From Litorimonas sp051251645 (GTDB lineage Bacteria > Pseudomonadota > Alphaproteobacteria > Caulobacterales > Maricaulaceae): a stretch of DNA of 64,000 nucleotides. Position numbers and translations under genes: made by a program. The notes beneath the pieces are model-generated. The model saw only the letters and a list, made by a program, of their open reading frames with translations, was not told the DNA's origin and made no database searches. The number at the start of each line of letters is the position of its first letter. Position 1 is the stretch's first letter. Below are positions 15,990 to 23,771 of the stretch, piece by piece. The DNA is taken from contig JBPOEY010000001.1 of the NCBI GenBank assembly GCA_051251645.1, positions 1,240,001 through 1,304,000 on the forward strand. The letters are read 5' to 3'.

Positions 15990-17738
15990 TTAGATCGGAT
16001 CGAAAGGATCAAGCGCTCGCGGGCGCTCATTGGGTGCCGTATACGTCACCGTCTCACCCATCATTTCAAGACGGTGCCCTGCGCCCTCAAAAATCATCGC
16101 GTCGCCCTCACGCCTCGCCATCATCTCTAACAGTGGAAGCGTTTCAAAGAACCTTCTGACCTTCGCGCTCACTTTCCAGAGCGCGTCTCGGCTACGTTGA
16201 TCCTCATTTGAGAGGTCGGAGGTCGGCGCATTATTTTGCCAACCGAAATACCATTCCACGCCTGCGCCTCCGGCCAACAAGGTTGGCCAAAGGACTGTCA
16301 GTATTTCATCGCGACGCTGCACATCTGCATCAGGGCGTGCACCAAACTCCCACCCGAGCGGCTCATCCACACTCACCATCCAGGGTCGACCGGCGGCAGC
16401 CGACTTCCCGGTCCATTCAACGATCTTGTCAAAATAATTATCATGCGCTTGCAGGCTAATGCCAGAGAAACTGGGGCGTCCGAGTAACGGACCATACAGC
16501 GCCTCTTCCGCATCGGGCCAATTATGGCTGACGATGGGATGGCCACGCGCATTGAGCGAGTCGATGTAATCCGCAAACTCCGCGCGCTGCGCAGGTGATG
16601 TTGGCTGGCGATACGGGTCTTCGCCCGTATTTCCGACCACGCCGTTTTCTTCACCCAAATTCCAAATGATCATCGGGAGATGGCCGAACCGTGCGATCAT
16701 TTCACGGTAATAGAGTTTTCGAGACGGCGAGAAGTCTTCGCCAACAGTCAGCCCGTCATAGACCTCGAAGAAACTCTCATTCTCCGTCTCAGTGAACAGG
16801 AAGTGGATCGCCACACCGCGATTATTCGCATGCTCAAAAATAGTCTGCCACTGCGCCAGTTTCGACACATCAAAGACATAAGGGTCGTTATGGGAAACCC
16901 AAGGCGACACATCCCACCCGTCACCGTGAATGTTCATCCCGACAAGATATTGCGAATTGACGCCGACCTGTTCGTAATAGTTGAAAAGCCCGAGCAGCGC
17001 GGCACCTTTGCCGTCGTCCCACGTTGGATCGTCAGAGCGCGCATCTTTTAAATGCGGTTCAAAACTATGGATTTGATCCGCACCGAGTGCCGGAAATTCC
17101 GCCCCGCCCGCATCATAGGTGCCGTCAAAGTCCGCATATGCGAGAATGTTTTCAGGCGAGCCTGCGCCCGATTTGAGGAATGGCTTGTCCCCAAGCAGGA
17201 GATAGCGGCTATCTTCTTGAGTTAGGCTCCATGATTTCAGTGAAGAATTGCGATCCGTGAAAAAATAATCGTCCTTATCATCGAGGGTCCCAACGCGTAT
17301 GGTCTCGATCATGCAATCGGACGGATTAATGTTGGCTTCATATTGATAAGCCACGTTCTCACCTTGGCAGAACCTTAAATCAACGACCCAAACGCCATCA
17401 TCGGGCGGAGCAAAGTGAGCTCTCCAATATCGCCCCACTTGCAGAGGGGACGGGTCATCAAAAGCATTGCCCGTCCAATAGCCTGGAACAACCACTCTAT
17501 CACGACCTTTCTTTGCGATTAAATCTAGCCGCGCATTGCTAAAAACTTCTTTGCTTTCACGGAAAAGCGTTGGCCCTTCAAAATCAATTCCGACCGAGCG
17601 ATTAACATGCGTCCAATAGTCAGCAAACGTGATGTGAGATGGATTAGCTCGCTGTGACGCTGCCAACTGTAGCCACATAAGCAGAGGGACGAGCGCGAGC
17701 CCCACTAGGCCAATCGCAATTTTCAACTTTCTACTCAT
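15990..17738 (-). CDS. Membrane-anchored DUF5060-type glycoside hydrolase
   Basis: A 582-residue protein with an N-terminal helix (residues 5-24) that could be a signal anchor. An N-terminal beta-rich region with VNRSVGIDFEGPTLFRES and WRAHFAPPDDGVW resembles the DUF5060 domain, followed by a TIM-barrel-like catalytic region. The best candidate catalytic carboxylates are the pair Glu-Glu in IIWNLGEENGV (about residue 357) and Glu in MVSVDEPLGWEF (about residue 457), in the positions expected for a retaining family (GH-A-like) enzyme. The substrate is unknown; such proteins often act on algal or plant polysaccharides. It overlaps the upstream scaffold gene by eight bases. Confidence 0.75.
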   Translation of the reverse strand: MSRKLKIAIGLVGLALVPLLMWLQLAASQRANPSHITFADYWTHVNRSVGIDFEGPTLFRESKEVFSNARLDLIAKKGRDRVVVPGYWTGNAFDDPSPLQVGRYWRAHFAPPDDGVWVVDLRFCQGENVAYQYEANINPSDCMIETIRVGTLDDKDDYFFTDRNSSLKSWSLTQEDSRYLLLGDKPFLKSGAGSPENILAYADFDGTYDAGGAEFPALGADQIHSFEPHLKDARSDDPTWDDGKGAALLGLFNYYEQVGVNSQYLVGMNIHGDGWDVSPWVSHNDPYVFDVSKLAQWQTIFEHANNRGVAIHFLFTETENESFFEVYDGLTVGEDFSPSRKLYYREMIARFGHLPMIIWNLGEENGVVGNTGEDPYRQPTSPAQRAEFADYIDSLNARGHPIVSHNWPDAEEALYGPLLGRPSFSGISLQAHDNYFDKIVEWTGKSAAAGRPWMVSVDEPLGWEFGARPDADVQRRDEILTVLWPTLLAGGAGVEWYFGWQNNAPTSDLSNEDQRSRDALWKVSAKVRRFFETLPLLEMMARREGDAMIFEGAGHRLEMMGETVTYTAPNERPRALDPFDPI

Positions 17739-18156
17739 AAACAGCTTTTTCCACCGCCTCTACCGCCGCTTCAAAAGCCAGCAGTGTGCTTTGATGCCGC
17801 GCGGGATACCCTCGGACTCCTTCGAGCATGGCGAGGCGGGCGAACCGTCCGGCGGGCGGGTTGGCCTCATCTTTTAACATCGCTCGCAAACCGTCTCGGG
17901 CCGCAACTAAATCGTCCAAGCTCGCCCCAACGATCTGTTCTTTGAGGATCGCGGCACTCGCTTGCCCCAAGGCACAAGCCTGAACCCGAAGCGCCACATC
18001 TTGCACGATCGCGTCGTCCACTTTCACATCGATTTCGACCCATGACCCGCATAGCTTGCTCACCTTACGCGATGTTCCGTCTGGCGCGTCCAATGCCGCA
18101 TTCTGCAGGGTCGATGACAGCGTCAAGATATCGGAGCTATAGAGTGTGCCGAGCAT
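17731..18156 (-). CDS. Iron-sulfur cluster scaffold-like protein (NifU N-terminal/IscU family)
   Basis: A 141-residue protein of the IscU/NifU-N fold. Two ligand cysteines are present, Cys36 in KLCGSW and Cys61 in QACALGQAS. The place of the third IscU cysteine is occupied by Arg120-His121 (YPARHQSTLLAF). I recall the same ARH replacement in other alphaproteobacterial members, so this looks like a subfamily trait rather than damage. It may handle Fe-S clusters or another metal, but classical scaffold activity should not be assumed. No isc or suf genes adjoin. It diverges from the helicase gene. Confidence 0.75.
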   Translation of the reverse strand: MLGTLYSSDILTLSSTLQNAALDAPDGTSRKVSKLCGSWVEIDVKVDDAIVQDVALRVQACALGQASAAILKEQIVGASLDDLVAARDGLRAMLKDEANPPAGRFARLAMLEGVRGYPARHQSTLLAFEAAVEAVEKAVYE

Positions 18157-18254
18157 AGCTCTGACTTAGGAAGCTTCGGCAACCGCGTAAAGCCATACTG
18201 CGCCGTATTGCCCCCCTCGCCACGACCCGGTGTTGTCCCTATGTTCCGGGCGTT

Positions 18255-20630
18255 ATGCCCACGTCCGATTCGTTCAAACCTGCCCCGCCTCCGCCCTCCA
18301 CTGCCGGATCGATTTCCGCGCGTGCGATGCCCATCCGCTCCGCGGCTCCCGAAGCTGATTATTTGGAAGGTCTGAACCCTGAACAACGCGACGCTGTCTT
18401 AACGACGGAAGGCCCCCTTTTGGTGCTGGCGGGCGCGGGCACAGGCAAAACGCGCGTGCTCACCACGCGGCTAGCGCATATTATCCGTAACCGCCTGGCC
18501 TATCCGAGCCAAATTCTGTCCGTAACGTTTACGAATAAAGCCGCACGGGAAATGCGCGAACGCGTCGCGAGCTTGATGGGCGAACAGGTCGAAGGGATGC
18601 CGTGGCTTGGCACGTTCCACTCCATCGCGGCGAAAATCCTGCGCATTCACGCAGAGTTGGTCGGACTGAAGAGTAGTTTCACGATTTTAGATACGGACGA
18701 CCAAATCCGTCTGCTCAAGCAAGTCATCCAAGCGGCCGGCATTGACGATAAGCGGTGGACCGCGCGTTACATGGCGAGCCTGATTGATGGTTGGAAGAAT
18801 AAAGGGCTGACCCCTGACAAGCTCACCGCTGATGACGGCTTTGCCTTCGCTGAAGGTAAAGGGGTTCAGATTTACACCACCTATCAGAACCGATTAAAGG
18901 TTCTGAATGCCGCCGATTTCGGCGACCTTCTGCTCCACAATATTACAATCTTTCAGAAATACCCGGACGTTCTGACGAAATTCCACAATAAGTTTCGTTA
19001 TCTCCTCGTGGACGAATATCAGGATACAAACGTCGCGCAGTATTTATGGCTGCGACTACTGGCGCAAAACACGGGCGGATCCGGCGCAAATAATGTCTGC
19101 TGTGTCGGCGATGATGACCAGTCGATTTACGGTTGGCGCGGCGCGGAAGTCGATAACATCCTGCGTTTTGATCAAGACTTTCCAGGTGCCAAAGTCATCC
19201 GTTTGGAACGTAATTACCGCTCGACAGAACATATTCTCGGCGCAGCGTCGGGACTTATTGCGGCCAATAAAGACCGGCTCGGCAAGACCCTGTGGACCGA
19301 AGATAGGGGTGGCAACAAGGTCGCGGTCACGGGCGTCTGGGACGGCCCGGCTGAGGCCCGCATCATCAGCGGTGATATTGAAAATTGGAAATCCAAAGGC
19401 CGATCTTACAATGACGTTGCGATCCTCGTCCGCGCCTCGCGGCAAATGCGTAATTTCGAGGAACGGTTTATCCAGCTCGGGCTACCTTACCGCGTCATCG
19501 GCGGTCCACGCTTCTTCGAACGCTTAGAGATCCGCGATGCCCACGCCTATTTGCGCGTGCTGCGGTCTGACACGGACGACCTTGCATTTGAACGTATCGT
19601 CAATACGCCGAAGCGCGGCATTGGCGCGACCTCTGTTCGCAAACTACAAGAAGCGGCCCGCGCGATGAATGTGTCGATCGAAGCGGCGACACGAACCATC
19701 GTTCGTACCGATGAAATCCGCGGTAAGGCCCGCTCCGCGCTGCGGGCATTCCTGCTCGATATCGACCGCTGGCGCAAAGAGGCGCAGGACGCGAAGCATA
19801 CAGAGATGGCTGAGCGGATTCTGGACCAGTCCGGTTACACACAAATGTGGCGCGATAATAAGGATGCGAAGTCGCAAGGACGGCTCGACAACCTCAAAGA
19901 GCTGATCAATGCGATGGCCGAGTTCGATACGCTCGACGCGTATATGGACCATGTCAGCCTTGTGATGGATGTTGAAACGGGACCGCAAGAAGACGAAATT
20001 AGCCTGATGACGCTACACAGCGCCAAGGGTCTCGAATTCCCGCTCGTCTTCCTGCCCGGTTGGGAAGAAGGCACATTCCCGAGCCAACGTTCACTTGATG
20101 AGAGCGGCATGGCGGGCCTCGAAGAAGAACGCCGCCTCGCCTATGTCGGCATTACGCGCGCCCGCGAAATGGCGAAAATTTACTTTGCTGCCAACCGACA
20201 ACTTTACGGGAGTTGGCAAAGCAGCCTGCCCTCGCGGTTTATTGACGAGCTACCGATCCAGCATGTCGATGTCGAGAGCGAAGCCAATCAATATAATCCG
20301 TCTTTGATCACGAGCCGCGTGCAGGAAAATTTTGGCCGCAGCTTCACGGCCGCACAGGATTCAGGTCGGACATCACCCGGTTGGCAGCGCTACAAAAACA
20401 ATAAAGATAGTAATTTTGGTCGAGCACCCAAAGATATCGAAGGTCACGCTGTGCGCCGTCCAGCCAAGGGCAAGACGTCCAATTACGCCATCGGTGAGCG
20501 GGTCTTTCACAATAAGTTCGGCTATGGTGCCGTGATGGCGGCTGACGGGACCAAATTGACGGTTAAATTCGAAAAAGCCGGCGAAAAAATGGTGCTGGAC
20601 GGCTTCGTCCAACGGGCGTCCGAGGTGTGA
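18255..20630 (+). CDS. uvrD: UvrD/PcrA/Rep-family ATP-dependent DNA helicase
   Basis: A 3'-5' superfamily 1A helicase of 791 residues for mismatch and nucleotide-excision repair or replication restart. The motifs are in order: Walker A AGAGTGKT (60-67), motif II LLVDEYQDTN (about 251), motif III GDDDQSIYGWRGA (about 286), motif IV LERNYRST (about 317), motif V LHSAKGLEFPLVFLPG (about 588) and motif VI RRLAYVGITRAR (about 627). The N-terminal 35 residues are Pro/Ser-rich and precede the helicase core. The C-terminal Tudor-like region (GERVFHNKFGYGAV) is typical of UvrD/PcrA. Its stop overlaps the next start. Confidence 0.95.
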   Translation: MPTSDSFKPAPPPPSTAGSISARAMPIRSAAPEADYLEGLNPEQRDAVLTTEGPLLVLAGAGTGKTRVLTTRLAHIIRNRLAYPSQILSVTFTNKAAREMRERVASLMGEQVEGMPWLGTFHSIAAKILRIHAELVGLKSSFTILDTDDQIRLLKQVIQAAGIDDKRWTARYMASLIDGWKNKGLTPDKLTADDGFAFAEGKGVQIYTTYQNRLKVLNAADFGDLLLHNITIFQKYPDVLTKFHNKFRYLLVDEYQDTNVAQYLWLRLLAQNTGGSGANNVCCVGDDDQSIYGWRGAEVDNILRFDQDFPGAKVIRLERNYRSTEHILGAASGLIAANKDRLGKTLWTEDRGGNKVAVTGVWDGPAEARIISGDIENWKSKGRSYNDVAILVRASRQMRNFEERFIQLGLPYRVIGGPRFFERLEIRDAHAYLRVLRSDTDDLAFERIVNTPKRGIGATSVRKLQEAARAMNVSIEAATRTIVRTDEIRGKARSALRAFLLDIDRWRKEAQDAKHTEMAERILDQSGYTQMWRDNKDAKSQGRLDNLKELINAMAEFDTLDAYMDHVSLVMDVETGPQEDEISLMTLHSAKGLEFPLVFLPGWEEGTFPSQRSLDESGMAGLEEERRLAYVGITRAREMAKIYFAANRQLYGSWQSSLPSRFIDELPIQHVDVESEANQYNPSLITSRVQENFGRSFTAAQDSGRTSPGWQRYKNNKDSNFGRAPKDIEGHAVRRPAKGKTSNYAIGERVFHNKFGYGAVMAADGTKLTVKFEKAGEKMVLDGFVQRASEV

Positions 20631-21994
20631 CCGTGAAACGCACGCTGATCTTGGCGTTCGCTTGGGCATTATCAGCCTGTGCGAGTGTCAACTTCTCCCT
20701 CTTGCAGGTCAATTCTTTGGCATCTGAAACACCGGGTGTTGCGGCCTTTGATGGGTTGGAAGCCATGGCGGACCGGACTCCGTCTGCGGATAAGCGACGG
20801 GTCAATATCATTTTCCTACACGGAATCGGATGGGTTGAAAACCCGAATGAAAAACCTCTCGCGAATGCGTTTATCACCGGAGTGGCGGATGCTTATGGCT
20901 TGAATGTCGAAAAGAAGGCGGTCAGCGCACTCTGTGGACGCGACTTACAAGACGAAGACCTCTCGCGTCGCAATCACGTCTATATCAAATCACCTGAGAT
21001 TAAACGTTACCGCACCGCGATCCCCGGCCGACAGCTCCAGCTTGACCGCCTTGTCTGTATGGACCGTCAAGTTCTGCCGGTGCGCGATGATCTCGACTAT
21101 GTCATTTACCGGATCTTCTGGGACGAAGCGATGTGGGAGAGCCTGCAAAATGCCCATGTCGGACAGGATGATAGCCAGGGGGACTCGCTTGAATTTGCGG
21201 GCACACGACGGTCACTAAATCGAAATTTGAAGGACAAGTTCGTCAATTATGGCTTCTCTGACGCCATCATGTATCTCGGCCCAGCCGGTCAAGAAATTCG
21301 CAATGCCATTCGGGGCGCTATGTGCGCGGCGGCGCTCGAAGCCAATGGGCTAACCTTTGAAAATATCGGGCATGACGTCGATTATCAGGAAATCTGCGCC
21401 GCAGCCGAACGCATGCAAATGAATAGTGATCCGTTTGCCTTCGTCGCGGAATCGCTTGGTTCCAAAATCGCGCTAGATGTTGTTCGCGATGCGATGACGG
21501 ATGGTCGCGAGACCGTGCATGATGTTATGATCCGCCAGACGCAAGTATTCATGCTTGCCAACCAAATCCCGCTGCTCAGCCTGTCTGACCTCTCCGATAA
21601 GAAGTCCTTCCGACCATCGGATTATGCGCCGGAAGATTACCCAACCTTGATCGCCTTTTCCGAGATCAATGATTTTCTGACCTATGAGCTCGTGCCCTTT
21701 TATGAACAGCTCTACAAAAACAGCCAAATCGATCCGGCATTCGGTAAAGCCGATCCAGACTTGGGTACGCTTGACCGGCACGAATTGGTCAATCGACTTG
21801 GCTTTAATGCCATTGATATGCGGGTTGAATTTGCCAAGCCGATCATCCCGTTTGTGAACAGCTTCGTCGACCCCGCCTTTGCCCATAACGGCCATGTTCG
21901 CCAACCCGAAATCATGGATTTAATTCTATGTGGGGCAGACGGGGCAGACGCGCGACTTGAGACCTGCGACGTGAACCGGAGTTCTACGCCATGA
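20627..21994 (+). CDS. Predicted lipoprotein with alpha/beta-hydrolase features
   Basis: Not a family I can name. The protein is 455 residues from GTG 20627, which overlaps the helicase stop (GTGA); GTG 20633 is an alternative start. A lipobox (ALSAC) directly follows the hydrophobic N-terminus. Two features suggest a serine hydrolase fold: IIFLHGIGWV near residue 65, resembling an oxyanion-loop HG motif, and FVAESLGSKIALDV near residue 277, resembling a G-x-S-x-G nucleophile elbow with Ala in the first position. It sits in an operon between a DNA helicase and prmA with overlapping stops and starts at both ends. Confidence 0.65.
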   Translation: MTVKRTLILAFAWALSACASVNFSLLQVNSLASETPGVAAFDGLEAMADRTPSADKRRVNIIFLHGIGWVENPNEKPLANAFITGVADAYGLNVEKKAVSALCGRDLQDEDLSRRNHVYIKSPEIKRYRTAIPGRQLQLDRLVCMDRQVLPVRDDLDYVIYRIFWDEAMWESLQNAHVGQDDSQGDSLEFAGTRRSLNRNLKDKFVNYGFSDAIMYLGPAGQEIRNAIRGAMCAAALEANGLTFENIGHDVDYQEICAAAERMQMNSDPFAFVAESLGSKIALDVVRDAMTDGRETVHDVMIRQTQVFMLANQIPLLSLSDLSDKKSFRPSDYAPEDYPTLIAFSEINDFLTYELVPFYEQLYKNSQIDPAFGKADPDLGTLDRHELVNRLGFNAIDMRVEFAKPIIPFVNSFVDPAFAHNGHVRQPEIMDLILCGADGADARLETCDVNRSSTP

Positions 21995-22842
21995 CGACAC
22001 CTTTTGCTCTGACCATCCGTGCGCCGCGCGACGTGGGCTATGATCTCGCCGAACAACTGGGTTTTGATGAAATGAAAGAAGCTCTCGCCGTGTCGATTTT
22101 TGATGAAAACGACAATGCGGTCAGTATTCAAGCCCTGTACGAGATCGAAGCCACCGCTAAAGCGGCCCAGATCGAGATACCCGCCCACCTTGAGTGCACA
22201 ATCGCGCAATTGCCAGACGAAGACTGGGTGGGCTTAAGCCAATCCGGGCTTCCGCCGATCAAAGCGGGGCGGTTTTTCGTCCATGGTAGCCACGACACAC
22301 CCTCCGATGACGCCGTTTTTACCGTGCTTGTCGATGCGGGCCAAGCCTTTGGCACGGGCCATCACGGCACGACGACGGGCTGCCTGTTGATGTTAGATGA
22401 ATTAGAGGCTCAGGGCCTGCGACCCGACACAATTTTGGACCTCGGGACGGGTGCGGGCATTCTCGCTATTGCCGCAGCGAAACTCTTCCCTGCAGCAGAT
22501 ATTCTTGCAACCGATATTGACCCTGTCGCGACCCAAGTCGCGGACGCCAATGCGGCCATCAACGCCGTTCAGTTTCGCTCCGTGACAGCCGACGGGTTCG
22601 AGACCCCGTCCCTTCAATGTCAGTTCTTCGATCTCATCATTGCGAATATTTTGGCGGGGCCTTTGCGGGGTCTGGCCGCAGATATTGCGCAGGCGATGAA
22701 CACAAAAGGGTTCGCGATCCTATCCGGCATCCTTGATGAGCAAGCCGAGTGGGTGGCGGAGGCGTTTCGCGCAGAAGGCCTCACCGTTGAAGTGAAGCCC
22801 AGCCTTGAGGGCTGGACTTCATTATTAGCATCACGAAACTAG
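21991..22842 (+). CDS. prmA: Ribosomal protein L11 methyltransferase
   Basis: AdoMet-dependent enzyme that trimethylates ribosomal protein L11. The 283-residue protein has an N-terminal substrate-recognition domain (about 1-90) and a Rossmann methyltransferase domain. It contains AFGTGHHGTTTGCL, the AdoMet motif LDLGTGAGILAIAA (about 149-162), ATDIDPVA and the active-site-like IIANILAGPL. The start overlaps the preceding stop by four bases. The stop shares four bases (CTAG) with the small leftward gene at 22839. Confidence 0.95.
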   Translation: MTTPFALTIRAPRDVGYDLAEQLGFDEMKEALAVSIFDENDNAVSIQALYEIEATAKAAQIEIPAHLECTIAQLPDEDWVGLSQSGLPPIKAGRFFVHGSHDTPSDDAVFTVLVDAGQAFGTGHHGTTTGCLLMLDELEAQGLRPDTILDLGTGAGILAIAAAKLFPAADILATDIDPVATQVADANAAINAVQFRSVTADGFETPSLQCQFFDLIIANILAGPLRGLAADIAQAMNTKGFAILSGILDEQAEWVAEAFRAEGLTVEVKPSLEGWTSLLASRN

Positions 22843-22970
22843 ACTGCTCGTACTTCGCGGCGGGACCGTCGCTGCGCTCTACGTGACAAAAGTTTTGTAA
22901 GGGGTTCAGCCGATTTCATCGGCAAAGCTGCCTCGATGAGGCGCTTTGTGTCCGGTTGAAAAGCCATCAT
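22839..22970 (-). CDS. Small Arg-rich protein A (43 aa), paralogue of the gene at 23158
   Basis: A short frame of 43 codons starting at tandem ATGs 22970/22967, behind AGAAAGAGAGAC. The C-terminal half is strongly basic (KLLSRRAQRRSRREVRAV). It aligns with the C-terminus of the neighbouring 43-residue protein (RLLTRRTVRQTRRAQRAI): both fit LL[ST]RRxxRx[ST]RRxxRA[IV]. Their N-termini share MxxQxDxxxL. The stop forms the same four-base stop-stop overlap with prmA seen at five other convergent pairs. The 5' leader has a possible promoter (TTCAAT, 16 bases, CATAAT) and a hairpin GTCTGAC/GTCAGAC. A nucleic-acid-binding role is a guess from charge only. Confidence 0.6.
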   Translation of the reverse strand: MMAFQPDTKRLIEAALPMKSAEPLTKLLSRRAQRRSRREVRAV

Positions 22971-23050
22971 GTCTCTCTTTCTAAGTCGCGAATATGTTCC
23001 GCTGTCTGACTGAAACTTCTATGTCAGACTTGCATTATCATTCATACCCA

Positions 23051-23072
23051 CATGATTATGACATATATCATG
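23051..23072. promoter_or_regulatory. AT-rich inverted repeat in the leader of small gene A
   Basis: CATGAT and ATCATG arms of six bases flank ten bases in an AT-rich stretch between the terminator at 23110 and small gene A. The CATAAT candidate -10 element of gene A lies inside it on the minus strand, so it could be an operator. No regulator can be named. Confidence 0.3.
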
Positions 23073-23109
23073 CGATATTGAATGGATGATAGCTTTTTGA
23101 TATAAAAAA

Positions 23110-23132
23110 GGCCCGGACACACGGTCCGAGCC
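23110..23132 (-). terminator. Rho-independent terminator after small gene B
   Basis: Read leftward, GGCTCGGACC and GTCCGGGCC form a nine- to ten-base stem with one mismatch, followed by six T. It lies 25 bases after the stop of the 43-residue gene at 23158-23289. It shows that this short leftward frame ends a real transcript. Confidence 0.85.
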
Positions 23133-23157
23133 TCTTAAATCGTAATGTGGGAAAACC

Positions 23158-23289
23158 TTAGATCGCGCGTTGAGCCCGACGGGTTTGACGCACAGTGCGA
23201 CGGGTCAGGAGGCGAACCGAAGCGATTTCGCCGCCGACTTTAACTTTGCTTTGCGGGCGCAGAGTGTTGGCATCGAATTGATAGGACAT
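23158..23289 (-). CDS. Small Arg-rich protein B (43 aa), followed by its own terminator
   Basis: A frame of exactly 43 codons from ATG 23289 to TAA 23158. The N-terminus MSYQFDANTLRPQSKVKVGG is followed by a basic C-terminus with seven Arg in the last 18 residues. It is a paralogue of the 43-residue protein encoded 188 bases downstream (same length, same basic motif, similar first ten residues). A strong terminator follows directly. The ribosome binding site is weak (AGAAG). I do not recognise the family; it is not DUF1127, the usual small Arg-rich alphaproteobacterial protein. Codon use (CGT/CGC/CTG/ACC) looks like that of an expressed gene. Confidence 0.65.
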   Translation of the reverse strand: MSYQFDANTLRPQSKVKVGGEIASVRLLTRRTVRQTRRAQRAI

Positions 23290-23436
23290 GTCGTTTTTCT
23301 TCTGTCTTTGCGGTGAGGCCTAATTGCCGACACCGTGTTTCTTTAAGTGACATGTATGTAGGCGTGAGGGCCACTCGGTTGAACCAACAGTGCGCCAAAG
23401 GAGGTATGCAAAAACGGGTGGGAACTTTTACGTCTG

Positions 23437-23625
23437 TTAGTCGCGTATTAACGTAACACGTTTTGTTCTGAGAGATGAGCTGTGGCAGAAGGCGGATTCC
23501 GGGGGGTATTTGAACGGCAGCAAATCTTTGGCGGTTAGAAATTTTGGTGGTCGATCGCCTAACCATGCCGTGTCGTCTACGCCTTTTGACGCAAAGAATT
23601 TCAGTCCAAACAGCCATACGGCCAT
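23437..23625 (-). CDS. Hypothetical 62-residue protein with strong promoter and ribosome binding site
   Basis: Frame from ATG 23625, preceded by CAGGGAGACGAT (good site and spacing) and by a TATAAT box at 23663-23668. The product starts MAVWLFGLKFFASKGVDDTA and continues with a Pro/Lys-rich middle and a basic end. No family is recognised. It lies in the 452-base gap between small gene B and aminopeptidase P, which otherwise holds nothing I can support. It may head a transcript containing small gene B. The C-terminal third looks less protein-like than the first 40 residues, so the true reading could differ downstream. Confidence 0.4.
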   Translation of the reverse strand: MAVWLFGLKFFASKGVDDTAWLGDRPPKFLTAKDLLPFKYPPESAFCHSSSLRTKRVTLIRD

Positions 23626-23662
23626 ATCGTCTCCCTGTTCTAGTTTTCGCCTCTAGCGTGCG

Positions 23663-23668
23663 ATTATA
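23663..23668 (-). promoter_or_regulatory. TATAAT -10 element upstream of the 62-residue frame
   Basis: A perfect TATAAT on the minus strand in an AT-rich setting (TTTATATAATCG), about 38 bases before the ATG at 23625. The matching -35 region is poor (TGATCT at 17-base spacing), so the call rests mostly on the -10. Confidence 0.4.
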
Positions 23669-23771
23669 TAAAGTTAAACTAACACAGATCAGCACAAAAT
23701 ATAAGGGGGCGCCGCTTTCCCTCCCGGCTCAAAACGCCTAGATGTCATGCATGGGTAATATAACGATAGAT

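Noticed and set aside
18232..18246. SOS-like box GTTGTCCCTATGTTC before the uvrD-type helicase
   Set aside because: One half site is mismatched and the element overlaps the expected ribosome binding site, 9 bases from the start; chance is a sufficient explanation.
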